Source of the DNA: Meghimatium bilineatum
Lineage: Eukaryota > Mollusca > Gastropoda > Stylommatophora > Philomycidae
Length of the DNA: 64,000 nt
Reading direction: 5' to 3'
NCBI GenBank assembly: GCA_034231615.1
Contig: CM067306.1
Location: forward strand, 65,747,790 to 65,811,789
The notes under the pieces are model-generated. The model saw nothing but the letters and a program-made list of their open reading frames with translations, did not search any database and was not told where the DNA came from. Of the stretch, positions 49,401 through 56,354 are shown piece after piece. A program made the translations under genes and the position numbers. The stretch's first letter is position 1; every line of letters begins with the position of its first letter.

Positions 49401-51110
49401 GGTAGACGCGGTGTGATGTACAAGTTTGTTGGTAGCCGTGGTGTGATGTACAAGTTTGTTGGTAGCCGCGGTGTGATGTACAAGTGTGTTGGTAGCCGTG
49501 GTGTGATGTACAAGTGTGTTGGTAGCCGCGGTGTGATGTACAAGTGTGTTGGTAGCCGCGGTGTGATGTACAAGTTTGTTGGTAGCCGCGGTGTGATGTA
49601 CAAGTTTGTTGGTAGCCGCGGTGTGATATAAAAGTGTGTAGGTAGCCGCGGTGTGATGTACAAGTGTGTAGGTAGCCGCGGTGTGATGTACAAGTGTGTA
49701 GGTAGCCGCGGTGTGATGTACAAGTGTACGGGACTCATTGAGTTGCAACTTAACTCTAGAACTATTCTTTGAGCTGCATTCAACATTAACTGCTTCAAAA
49801 ATGAATTGCAATACTGTTTCCATTTCATCAGAGCCATGATTATTGCAAAGAATGTTGTAAAGTTTATGGAAGCTTACATTTATACATAATGCAGTTGATG
49901 TCTGATAAGTTATGTAATATTTTTTCTTCAAATATTGAGTTCATATTGACAGCAAATTTATTTGGTCTTTCTTTATTTTTCTTGCAGACGAATCCCCATG
50001 CCGTCTTGTCTACGTGAGATGGTATGCCGCTGCAAGGAAACCAAAAAATGCAATAGACTGACCTTCAGGGGTCGGAATCACAAATTTATGGCAAGCCAGA
50101 CTACAGATCCGACAGTGACAACATTCGAAGCACAGAAGAGAAGCAACCAGTGTCAAGCAGAAACTCGCTTATCTCCCTTGAAGCCAAGCGACCGTCGCTA
50201 TGCGACATTGATTACAAAACGCTTCCTTGACCGGACAATTTTCGCTGAAACTGCTGGCGATCTTCTAAGACAAAGAGATCTGAATAAAAAACAGAGAGTT
50301 TTCAAGATTCCACGACACAAGTGGATTTCTGACAAGATTCGCTGTGAATACGAAATGGCGGTCATCACGAAAAAGACTTTAGCACGCCATGTTGTCAGCA
50401 GCGGAAGTGATGACTCCACAGGAACTACAGATTCTAGCGGGCGCACAGTACAATTTCACAGTTCAAAACTTATTTTGGAAAAAGTTTTGTCAGAAAAAAA
50501 GGACAAAACTATCTCATCAGTTATAAAACCCCCAAAAAGTAAAAGTATCAAAAAATTTAGTGGAGACTGTGATAGGAAAGAGGATATTTTTGTTGATAAA
50601 AACGTTCTTCCAAAAAATTGTGAAAAAATTGACAAATTTCACCAAAACAAATTACAGGTTTCTACCACAATTTCTGCTGCTGATAAAATGTCTGAAACTT
50701 CTGAAATGCAGAGTGAAAGTAAAGAACTTAATATTCCTATCAAAGTTGTAGAAAATCCACGTGTGCTAGGCACGTGCGAACTCAAGTTGGAACAAGAATC
50801 AAAGTACATTTCTGACAAAGGGAATGAACTCGTTAATAATTTATTAAGGGACAAAACCCCTTCATGTAGCAATATCAATAGATCAGTTGTTAATTTTGTT
50901 GGGATTGTTAAAAGTAAATCAACAGAAATGCAAAGCGATGCTCCTGAAAAACACTTAGCAAATAGACGCCCATCTGGTGTTCCAACCGTCAGACGGCGAT
51001 TAACATCGGACGAGAATGAAATTTTAAATAACGCGGCGGAAAAATGGCTGATTAATGAGGTCAAGGCTGATGAATCTAGTGTCCTCTGATCTGGGTTTAA
51101 AAATAAAACT
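25352..51110 (+). CDS. CCAP receptor-like GPCR gene, 8 coding exons
   Basis: Joining 25509-25616, 40744-40882, 41349-41546, 42053-42195, 44324-44474, 45567-45680, 47421-47592 and 49988-51089 gives 2127 nt, 708 residues and a TGA. All introns are GT/AG and phases match. The product is a plasma-membrane class A peptide receptor. Visible landmarks are three N-glycosylation sequons (N9, N19, N26), TM1 GN (N54), TM2 LAD (D83), TM3 Cys110, DRY 134-136, TM4 Trp160, ECL2 Cys185-Trp186, TM5 Pro210, CWSP 289-292 and NPIIY 326-330. The ECL2 CWVDFP...WHW block, SPYFVYNLLDVY in TM6 and APLNSAANPIIY in TM7 are the pattern I know from arthropod and mollusc CCAP receptors and vertebrate NPSR. The ligand is inferred from family. 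Family members are usually about 400-500 residues; here a 367-residue tail makes it longer. A conopressin/vasopressin-type receptor is a weaker alternative. Confidence 0.85.
25885..26115 (-). mobile_element. tRNA-derived SINE
   Basis: The minus strand begins with a tRNA-like head (about 26112-26036): ctgtaacggcgtggtgcaaa as A-box region and accgggttcgaatcccgc as a strong B box. A body follows with gaaagcaatagcaaactact and cccattgatcc. The head lacks a clean acceptor pairing, so it is a SINE and not a functional tRNA. It lies in receptor intron 1. Confidence 0.65.
26236..26850. repeat. 44-bp minisatellite, 14 near-identical copies
   Basis: Unit tccacttgcaatatcggacc, gcagatactttcattacagt, tcac. 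Starts run every 44 bp from 26249 to 26821. Only the first and last copies differ. As 44 is not a multiple of 3 and no stop occurs, all three + frames are open for over 600 bp; these are not genes. Confidence 0.98.
26960..27245 (+). mobile_element. LINE 3'-end relic with TGAT tail
   Basis: The plus frames read SIISNIRGRQSRFLGYVLRR, TQLEHLITTGKI, DKGRQREKLLDGL, WRNMIAYANRHGT-stop and a ttgattgattg tail. Same family as 63410-63890. Confidence 0.75.
27380..27550 (-). mobile_element. LINE C-terminal relic
   Basis: The minus strand reads IMEGLMPGRRTRCRPRERW, IKEHQNMTLTEAGKLSQ, the linker that follows the RT thumb in several LINE families. Confidence 0.6.
27551..28250. other. Intron 1, nothing recognised
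   Basis: AT-rich unique-looking intron sequence. Confidence 0.5.
28255..28330 (-). mobile_element. GAA-tailed repeat family fragment
   Basis: gcgttcgttttcaaactcct, gctagcagaatgtagtcc and aatagcgggaag match the end of the family on the minus strand. Confidence 0.55.
28373..28420. repeat. (AG)n then (AAAG)n microsatellite
   Basis: About 17 AG units followed by aaagaaagaaag. Confidence 0.95.
28725..28845. repeat. ~57-bp direct duplication
   Basis: ttactgactcggggctctgc, cctcgtgtagaatcttagag, ctttgcggatat occurs twice with two or three changes. Confidence 0.9.
29060..29640. repeat. 16-bp repeat with higher-order structure
   Basis: The basic unit is tcattccgtcagtcaa. Variants (gattcagatag, attattccgtcagtta) recur in the same order, making a higher-order unit of about 100 bp. 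Confidence 0.92.
30205..30310 (-). mobile_element. LINE C-terminal fragment
   Basis: The minus strand reads VEWLLEQRAEHLWECPTCCE, parallel to QAEHIWESPQCCDAC at 11750. Confidence 0.5.
30590..30800. repeat. (GATA)n-like tract
   Basis: Imperfect gata/tagata repeats for about 200 bp. Confidence 0.9.
30801..31324. other. Intron 1, nothing recognised
   Basis: A 105-codon ORF at 30790-31107 has no motif and sits next to low-complexity sequence. Confidence 0.4.
31325..31625 (-). mobile_element. GAA-tailed repeat family, longest copy
   Basis: Starts cttcttcgtcttctgcgttc and runs through gcaggatttagtccggagaa, gctgcgatatgtgcgc, cttcagcacggct, and a block with tggaaggtaaatagtgttgc shared with the complement of 43630-43665. 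Confidence 0.68.
31640..31830. mobile_element. Foldback/MITE-like repeat
   Basis: cccgtagataagggggtatt at the left and cgccccttaccgaagacgtg plus tctacgg at the right form imperfect inverted ends about 190 bp apart. caccccaacccccctc-like sequence is internal. Confidence 0.45.
31868..31990. repeat. ~36-bp tandem repeat, 3 copies
   Basis: Unit near agtaacttgaaaatatacac plus gtcggacgtcttgac. Confidence 0.9.
31991..32924. other. Intron 1, nothing recognised
   Basis: A purine-rich stretch at 32520-32720 gives overlapping antisense ORFs (67-109 codons) that look like composition artefacts. Confidence 0.4.
32928..33068. repeat. 33-bp minisatellite, about 4 copies
   Basis: Unit near acctgtgatcaacgttccct plus ctaagacaagagc. 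The period of 33 keeps frames open on both strands. Confidence 0.96.
33069..34515. other. Intron 1, nothing recognised
   Basis: No coding motif or repeat structure seen. Confidence 0.45.
34520..34730. repeat. ~54-bp minisatellite, about 4 copies
   Basis: Unit near ctctcatccactctccacta, atgctagctagccttcaacc, tctgttccata. The last copy loses one gctag. Confidence 0.95.
34731..36790. other. Intron 1, nothing firm
   Basis: Contains a G-run with ggttgaacatccc at 36165-36195, like the foldback repeats, and a tataaatctcgg element at about 36583 with no attached gene. ORFs of 60-85 codons lack motifs. Confidence 0.35.
36795..36880 (-). mobile_element. LINE 3'-end fragment
   Basis: cacatgccatgtcgagtggc and ataggcgatcatgtttctct are the complement of the WRNMIAYATRHGM end of the 63410-63890 family. 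Confidence 0.65.
37050..37600. repeat. 42-bp minisatellite, about 13 copies
   Basis: Unit near tgattgggctaggattattc, ttgtgtctcgtccatgtgtt. At least three variant types (ggtctag/gggctag, tcgtcc/tcgttc, gttatg/ggtatt) alternate along the array. Confidence 0.96.
37601..40740. other. Intron 1 distal part, nothing recognised
   Basis: AT-rich. Holds a 12-base C-run at 38695, a 14-base G-run at 40010, and a ~32-bp near-repeat of attggaccctatcaaacaag just before exon 2 (40625-40710). No coding motif. Confidence 0.45.
40744..40882 (+). CDS. Receptor exon 2: TM1, ICL1, start of TM2
   Basis: The acceptor is ccccag at 40738-40743 and the donor is g|gtgtgt at 40883, phase 0 in and 1 out. It encodes 46 residues with a hydrophobic TM1 carrying the GN signature (N54), a basic ICL1 (SGRKSR), and FFIMHLALA, the start of TM2. 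The Asp of LAD is split across the next intron. Confidence 0.88.
41210..41340. repeat. 26-bp minisatellite in intron 2, about 4 copies
   Basis: Unit near atctctccacacaactaatc plus tacttc. It ends 9-10 bp before the exon 3 acceptor and so forms most of its pyrimidine tract. Confidence 0.93.
41349..41546 (+). CDS. Receptor exon 3: TM2, ECL1, TM3, DRY
   Basis: The acceptor is cccccag at 41342-41348 and the donor is gcg|gtaagt at 41547. It encodes D83 to S148: the rest of TM2, ECL1 with Trp103, the conserved Cys110, and TM3 with TYASTYMLVSLSIDRYDAV. The run Q-V-V-T-Y-A/S-S-T-Y-x-LVSLSIDRY is the strongest marker for the CCAPR/NPSR clade in this gene. Confidence 0.92.
42053..42195 (+). CDS. Receptor exon 4: TM4 and ECL2
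   Basis: The acceptor is tttctag at 42046-42052 and the donor is cag|gtacat at 42196. It encodes residues 149-196: TM4 with Trp160 and Pro169, then ECL2 with the disulphide Cys185 in KQCWVDFP and an aromatic WHW just before TM5. Phase is 1 in, 0 out. Confidence 0.9.
42505..42560. repeat. 11-bp tandem repeat, 5 copies
   Basis: Unit acaaccatcac. Confidence 0.92.
42600..42732. repeat. 18-bp minisatellite, about 7 copies
   Basis: Unit gatcagtgattattgatt, in receptor intron 4. Confidence 0.95.
43292..43520. repeat. 32-bp minisatellite, 7 copies
   Basis: Unit near ctcaatctacaaatgtatct plus gtaacattgagg. Very homogeneous, in intron 4. Confidence 0.96.
43610..43885 (+). mobile_element. GAA-tailed repeat family copy
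   Basis: Contains tgtttaccttccatgcatg, tatgtcaggccaaaatgtg, cagatatcgcagc, ctgaactacactcggctgat and tgagtttgagaaggc, the complement of 31325-31625 in the same order, in intron 4. Confidence 0.65.
44324..44474 (+). CDS. Receptor exon 5: TM5 and ICL3 start
   Basis: The acceptor is cttctacag and the donor is gag|gtgagg at 44475. It encodes residues 197-246: TM5 with Pro210, the IIASCYISIIYIIWSK block typical of the family, then a His/Pro/Arg-rich start of ICL3. Confidence 0.9.
45010..45160. repeat. 16-bp minisatellite, about 9 copies
   Basis: Unit agccagtaatgtgctc, in intron 5. Confidence 0.95.
45190..45270. repeat. G/C-arm foldback repeat
   Basis: ctgtagataagaggtttggg, gttcaacccgcatctacg, cagggggttcacccacatct. 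Short inverted pieces like 9405-9465 and 31640-31830. Confidence 0.5.
45400..45542. repeat. ~20-bp AT-rich tandem repeat, about 6 copies
   Basis: Unit near ttagttaattaacgaacaaa, just before the exon 6 acceptor at 45566. Confidence 0.9.
45567..45680 (+). CDS. Receptor exon 6: ICL3 and TM6 start
   Basis: The acceptor is tttgacag and the donor is g|gtgagt at 45681. It encodes residues 247-284: the Arg-rich ICL3 (RDRRQETGRGIIPQAKIRTIK) entering TM6 with KMTLIIVI. Lys/Arg before TM6 and the IPxAKxRTIKMT pattern are as expected for the CCAPR clade. Confidence 0.88.
45681..47420. other. Receptor intron 6
   Basis: Holds an AT run at 45940-45956, an (ATC)n run at about 46360-46398, and a 140-bp stretch at 46040-46180 (cgctgcctaatgagttagca, cctaaggtgtccatgg) that looks like an unassigned interspersed repeat. 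Confidence 0.5.
47421..47592 (+). CDS. Receptor exon 7: TM6, TM7, helix 8
   Basis: The acceptor is ttttcacag and the donor is ag|gtaatg at 47593, phase 1 in, 2 out. It encodes residues 285-341: VCWSPYFVYNLLDVY (CWxP motif), ECL3, then TM7 with PLNSAANPIIYGIFSTRIC. Helix 8 follows, with Cys338 a possible palmitoylation site (inference). Confidence 0.92.
47920..48035. mobile_element. Interspersed repeat, copy 2
   Basis: Matches 20325-20460: ggttgcaacgaacatccaac, gtgcactctgctagactata, tgtccatct, in the same order and orientation. Confidence 0.5.
48078..48570. repeat. 33-bp minisatellite, about 14 copies
   Basis: Unit near gatggatatagtgttgagat plus tgtagttaggaga. Variant copies with gatgacgg and a shortened form. 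In receptor intron 7. Confidence 0.95.
48765..49730. repeat. 30-bp minisatellite, about 32 copies
   Basis: Unit near ggtagccgcggtgtgatgta plus caagtttgtt, with point variants (ggcagcc, gtgtgtt). The period of 30 keeps three frames open, two of them on the minus strand and one on the plus; none is a gene. GC-rich CCGCGG in each unit contrasts with the AT-rich surroundings. It ends about 260 bp before the exon 8 acceptor. Confidence 0.98.
49988..51089 (+). CDS. Receptor exon 8: very long cytoplasmic tail
   Basis: The acceptor is ttttcttgcag at 49977-49987, and phase 2 is matched to exon 7. It encodes R342 to L708 without interruption, stopping at TGA 51087-51089. The first 30 residues are Cys/Arg-rich (PSCLREMVCRCKETKKC), as after helix 8. 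The rest is Lys, Ser, Thr, Glu and Asn-rich and looks disordered, with many possible phosphorylation sites. No domain is recognised. The final residues ESSVL fit a class I PDZ ligand (S/T-x-hydrophobic). CCAPR tails known to me are usually far shorter. Confidence 0.85.
51102..51107 (+). promoter_or_regulatory. Candidate polyadenylation signal AATAAA
   Basis: An AATAAA hexamer lies 13 nt after the receptor stop codon. This would give a very short 3'UTR, so downstream signals could be used instead; only transcripts can decide. Confidence 0.35.
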
Positions 51111-51579
51111 CTAAAACTTGGTATCCATTATGGATCGACTACATTTTATAAGTATAAGATACGATCTATTTAAACAGTGAGAACTAGATTCTGCCTGAAA
51201 TTAAGCTCGTTAAAAATTGGCTTCATATCAATGTGAAAAACTTTACATTCAACGTGCAATCTCAAGTGACTATAACACTATAAGCACAACCCGGTGTAAG
51301 ATTAAGGAAAGTGGCTACATCTATTCTTCCAACAGAAACATAGATTATATTTGTAATCGTATATGCACTGCTATGAGGGGGATATAGATCACTTATACAT
51401 AATCATTTAAGGAAATATAACTGCATCTCCATATATGGAATTCTGTAATTACTGAATTATCTCTCTTGTGCTAACAATATTTTTGAATTTTGGGTTCCTT
51501 GTCAACACATCAGGGTCACCCCCATTGATTTCTTTTTTAATTATGTCACAAATGTCTCTCATAAACAATTTTAAGCAGA

Positions 51580-52590
51580 GAAGTATGTTATGTTATGTTC
51601 CTCCAGAGCCATAGGTGGCGCATAGGGCAGAAACCATAGCCTTCCATTTCTGTCTTTGTGTTGCCAGGTCTTTCAATTGTTGCGTGTTGTTTAGGTTCAT
51701 TGACATGCCTTCTCTATTAATGGTTCTTCGTAGAGTTTCTCTAGGTCTCCCTCTTCTTCTTACTCCGGGTGGCACCCAATATAGTGACTGATGGGGAATT
51801 CTTAGGTTGTTCATTCTGAGAACATGGCCGATGTAAGTCCAACGCCTTTGTCTAATGAAGGAAGATATATAGGTTTGTTTGCTTTCCTCTCTTATAGTAG
51901 TGTTAGATTTAAAGTCACTCCACTTAACGTTCAGAATGGTACGTAGGCATTTGTTTTCAAAGGAGTCGAGTCTTTTATCTGTGGCTTTTGTGGCTTTCCA
52001 ACTTTCGCATCCATATGATAGAATAGGGATGATGTTGGAGTTAAATAACTTGAGTTTTGTGGTGTTTCTTAGTGTGTTTGACGTCCATATGTTGCGTAGT
52101 TTATTGAAAGCACCCGCTGCAAGGGCAATACGGTGTAAAATTTCTTTTGATGAGTCTCCATCCAATGCTAGATTGGTGCCTAAATATGTAAAATTGTTGA
52201 CTTTTAATAATGGAACATTTTGAATTTCTATGTTGTCGTTGGATCTCGTAAAATCTAGTATATGAGTTTTTGATGTGTTGATTTTCAACCCTATCTGATT
52301 TGAGTAGTGTTGGAGATTGTCAAACTTAGATTGAGCATCTGTGTGGTTTGCGCTCAAAAGGGCCAGGTCATCTGCGTAGTCAAGATCTTCGAGAACGGTA
52401 TTATTAATCCATTTTATTCCTGTCAGCTCATTTTCAGTGCTCTTTCTCATGACCCAATCAATAGCGACGCAGAAAAGTAATGGGGACATGATGCATCCTT
52501 GTTTAACGCCCGTAACAACTTGGAACCATTCTGACTTCTCAGTGTTTATGAAAAGTATGAAGAACAATATTATTGTTTTCAACATTTTCT
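51580..52590 (-). mobile_element. 5'-truncated LINE with open reverse transcriptase ORF
   Basis: On the minus strand an open frame of about 330 codons ends at 51593. It contains RT motifs GVKQGCIMSPLLFCVAIDW and YADDLALLSAN (catalytic YADD), a thumb-like region with FTYLG and GCESWK, then GHVLRMNN and the RRRGRPR basic motif near the end. The first 20 or so residues look like non-element sequence joined to NTEKSEWFQVVTG, so the element is 5'-truncated near 52560 and lacks the endonuclease and fingers. The 3' end carries a short AACAT repeat (TTATGTTATG on +). The frame is free of stops, so this is probably a recent insertion. It lies tail-to-tail with the receptor gene. Confidence 0.85.
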
Positions 52591-53400
52591 AAAAATGTTT
52601 GCTATTCAAACAATTTAATTAGTTTTTAAAATTAGTGTTGTTGACATTAACTTTTATCAACTTTTCCCCTTCCTCTTGTCAACAAATGACAAACATTATT
52701 CACGGATGCCCTACCCCCTAAATATTGACGTAGTTTATAGACATCAATTTTCACTGTTTCTACAGAAATGATTAGGTCTTGGAAGTAATTTACAATTAGC
52801 GAGGGCCCGAGACCCTCGTCCTTTATAGCCATGTAAAATAACCGGCTCACCATCTTGCAAATGTGACGTTATTTGAAATTTTCAGTTGTTTTCATTGGTT
52901 GGCGACATAAAGTATACATAAATTGACCAATGAAAACACAGAAACAGACACATACTGTGATTTTAGAAAGTAATTCAGATGAGTCCATAGAACTGTATAA
53001 TTGACAAGTGACAAAATCGTAGATATAAAAGACAAAAATCATAACACAATTTGAAGTTAAGGTAATGTTATAGAATATTCTTAATGGAAGGTTCTCATAA
53101 TATGAAATAATTGCCCACAGCTTCCTAGATTGATTGCAAACATTATCGCAAACTTTATCTCTATTATGTTGTCTATTTATTCAAATGCATATATCGCTCT
53201 GCCACTATTAGTTTGTATATGTCTGCTTGATACTAGATTACTGCAATGTTGATTATAAATGGTTTAATTTTCCCTTATGAGCACAGAGTTCTCACAATAT
53301 TTTACTGCTTGACGCATTTATCAATGGCTTCCACAAATTGCAGATAATTCTTGCTTAAATTTTCCTAATATATAAACTTGTGCGGCTTATAATATATTAC
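52591..53400. other. No gene recognised
   Basis: AT-rich intergenic sequence downstream of the LINE. Confidence 0.45.
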
Positions 53401-53404
53401 AACT

Positions 53405-53545
53405 TTCTTGTAACACACCCTGGAACAGGTTCCTGTACACATGATTGTACCCTGGAACAGGTACATGTACAAATGATTGTACCCTCGAATAGGTGCATGT
53501 ACACATGATTGTACCCTGGAACAGGTGCATGTAAATAGGATTGTA
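53405..53545. repeat. 32-bp minisatellite, about 4 copies
   Basis: Unit near ccctggaacaggtgcatgta plus cacatgattgta. Confidence 0.94.
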
Positions 53546-54175
53546 CGACTCAATACTTGCAAACAGTTACAATTATTGTTATTATAGTGTAAATTTGACA
53601 GTGTAAATAAAGAAGCGAAATATGTGATACATTCACAATATAATTATTGATTCTAATTTTTATATTACCAGAGATCATTGTTTTGCTATGAAATTGTATA
53701 TGTGCTCATATGCGGGAGTGTATATACGTATAAAGTTTGTTTCGGTTTTAATTGACTGTTAGTCTTTCATTTTTTATGTATGTAAGAATGATAAAACAAT
53801 TATTTGAGAAACGAAAGAATATATTTTATAGCAGTTAATTCTATTTTGGGGCCTGGAACTTACACTGTGGTCTGCTAGGGGTTGGAAATTAAAATGTGGT
53901 CTACTGGTATTATCAACCAAAGCTGATATCAAACTGCACGAATACAAGAGGAGAAAATTGACCTCATAGTAATGCTATTTTGCTGATAACTGGAAACACG
54001 CAGGGAAATAGACATTTTCACGTTGTGACTAAATAAGTACTTCTCGAATACAACATAGCGCACAACATACACCACAGTGCATGATGAGTGAAGGACGGCA
54101 TTGTCAATGACAACATGCTCCTTTTGAATCATAGTCTTACTGCAGTTATATACTATTATCTAGTTTAATGTGAAG
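53546..54175. other. No gene recognised
   Basis: AT-rich; no motif. Confidence 0.45.
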
Positions 54176-54179
54176 CTAT

Positions 54180-54420
54180 TGTGACATGTGGCGTATTCTC
54201 TCCAGAATGTTGTCTTCCCAATGAACTCCCTGAACCCTTCTCTGTCTTGGGTTATACGGCTTGCATTTTCTAGCGATGTATTCATGTTATCTTTAATGTT
54301 ATCAGTCTATCATCTTCTTAGTCTGCCATTTCTCCTCTTCCCGGGTACTCTTCCCTTCATTATTTGTCTGTCTAAACAGTTGTGTCTCTTTATATGACCA
54401 AACAGGTGTAGTTTTCTTTT
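54180..54420 (-). mobile_element. LINE C-terminal relic
   Basis: The minus strand gives KRHNCLDRQIMKGRVPGKR and KWQTKKM-like pieces, the GHIKRH...ImxGxVPGKRxRGRxR order of LINE C-termini. Damaged. Confidence 0.55.
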
Positions 54421-54689
54421 TGTTATTGTGTTTAGTAACCAATACTGGAATCTTCAATTTGTTTATATCTCAGTTTCTCTTCTTGATTTCTATGCTATTA
54501 TGTGACATTAATATTATCATGAACACAAGATAACGACAGATAGAAACGTTGTTGTTATCTGGGAAGATCGTGTGTGTCTATCATTGGCTGATTTACTCAA
54601 AGACAATGACGTGTTTCATATTCGTATTGAAGATGTAGGACGGAGGTTCTGCTCGAGTTGAAATGATTGATTCTTCAAGTGAAGATTAA

Positions 54690-54857
54690 CATGTCCTGAA
54701 TGATCAGTAGAGATGAAATGTGCAGACAAGTGTAGCTAGAGTGGGTTAACTTGTAGTAAACAAGCCGTAAAATATGTCCTGAATGATCAGTAGAGATGAA
54801 ATGTGCTGACAAGTGTAGCTAGAGTGGGTTAACTTGTAGTAAACAAGCCGTAAAATC
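54690..54857. repeat. 83-bp direct duplication
   Basis: atgtcctgaatgatcagtag starts at 54691 and again at 54774. The two copies are nearly identical. Confidence 0.95.
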
Positions 54858-55004
54858 ATGATATATTAATACTTTAACATCTTAGCCAGATCCACTATTT
54901 CAAACCTTTGGTATACTGTCATCATGAAGTTTATCATGATAAAAATATGTAAATCAAGTTATCACCAGAGTATACTTTAAGCAAATGTTTGATATGTGAG
55001 ATAG

Positions 55005-55692
55005 ATGTATTTATATGTGAATTACGTATGTGAATATTTATATGTGAATTACGTATGTGAATATTTATATGTGAATTACGTATGTGAATATTTATATGTG
55101 AATTACGTATGTGAATATTTATATGTGAATTACGTATGTGAATATTTATATGTGAATTACGTATGTGAATATTTATATGTGAATTACGTATGTGAATATT
55201 TATATGCGAATTACGTATGTGAATATTTATATGTGAATTACGTATGTGAATATTTATATGCGAATTACGTATGTGAATATTTATATGCGAATTACGTATG
55301 TGAATATTTATATGTGAATTACGTATGTGAATATTTATATGCGAATTACGTATGTGAATATTTATATGTGAATATTTATATGCGAATTACGTATGTGAAT
55401 ATTTATATGTGAATTACGTATGTGAATATTTATATGTGAATTACGTATGTGAATATTTATATGTGAATTACGTATGTGAATATTTATATGTGAATTACGT
55501 ATGTGAATATTTATATGTGAATTACGTATGTGAATATTTATATGTGAATTACGTATGTGAATATTTATATGCGAATTACGTATGTGAATATTTATATGCG
55601 AATTACGTATGTGAATATTTATATGCGAATTACGTATGTGAATATTTATATGTGAATTACGTATGTGAATATTTATATGTGAATTACGTATG
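55005..55692. repeat. 27-bp minisatellite, about 25 copies
   Basis: Unit tatgtgaatatttatatgtg plus aattacg, with tgtg/tgcg variants and one shortened unit near 55365 that shifts the frame. It would encode a 9-residue repeat, but composition and lack of gene context argue against coding. Confidence 0.97.
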
Positions 55693-56354
55693 ATCTAAGG
55701 ATATTAAATACATGATGTTGATGAAATAATCCCCTTTAGCTGTGAGAAGGTAGCTTTTAACAGCTTATAGCCTTTCTGACAAAAACTGTTGTGTAACAGA
55801 GAAGACACCCGTTATTATTGGTTTTGATTGCGTGTTTAGTCTCTGAAAAGAGGCCTTCCAGTGCTGCAATATCCCAGAAGACATCTAGCCAGATGCGCAG
55901 TAAACACTTCCTGGACCAACTATTTCATCACTCTTTTTTCAGCTTTGTTGACCCATCTGCAGTGATGGCGCATCTAGCGTCTCACGTCTTCTACAAGTCT
56001 GTCACAAAAGGGCAAAGAGCAATAGCTTCTGTCCCGCATCTTATCATCATTCATTGGAGTCATGCGATAGAAGGCACAAGTCAGAAATCAAGACAATACA
56101 TGCTGTAACAATGATGAGTTATTTCACAGATGACAGGTTGTCAGCTCACACCCCAACTTTCATTAGTCTCCTCCTACGAAGTGTCTTCTTTCCAGACATG
56201 CTCTATTCTTTACATCCCGAACTATAAGTTTAGGACCAGCTTTCCACTCGGCCCGCTGCCCACTTGGCCCACTTTCCACTCGGTCTGCTATCTACACGGA
56301 TGGTTAAACATATGATAAAATATATTAAAAATATTAACGTTTACATCATATATT
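55693..56354. other. No gene recognised
   Basis: A 96-codon ORF at 55818-56108 has no motif known to me and could be antisense to a decayed mobile element. Confidence 0.4.

Noticed and set aside
48692-49931. Three long ORFs (282-404 codons)
   Set aside because: They fall entirely on a 30-bp tandem array in an intron; the frame stays open because of the period.
50639-51064. 141-codon antisense ORF in receptor exon 8
   Set aside because: Mirror of Ser/Lys-rich coding sequence; no motif of its own.
55005-55693. ORFs with a 9-residue repeat
   Set aside because: 27-bp AT-rich array with no start context or flanking coding sequence.
55818-56108. 96-codon ORF
   Set aside because: No recognisable family; likely chance or antisense to a decayed element.
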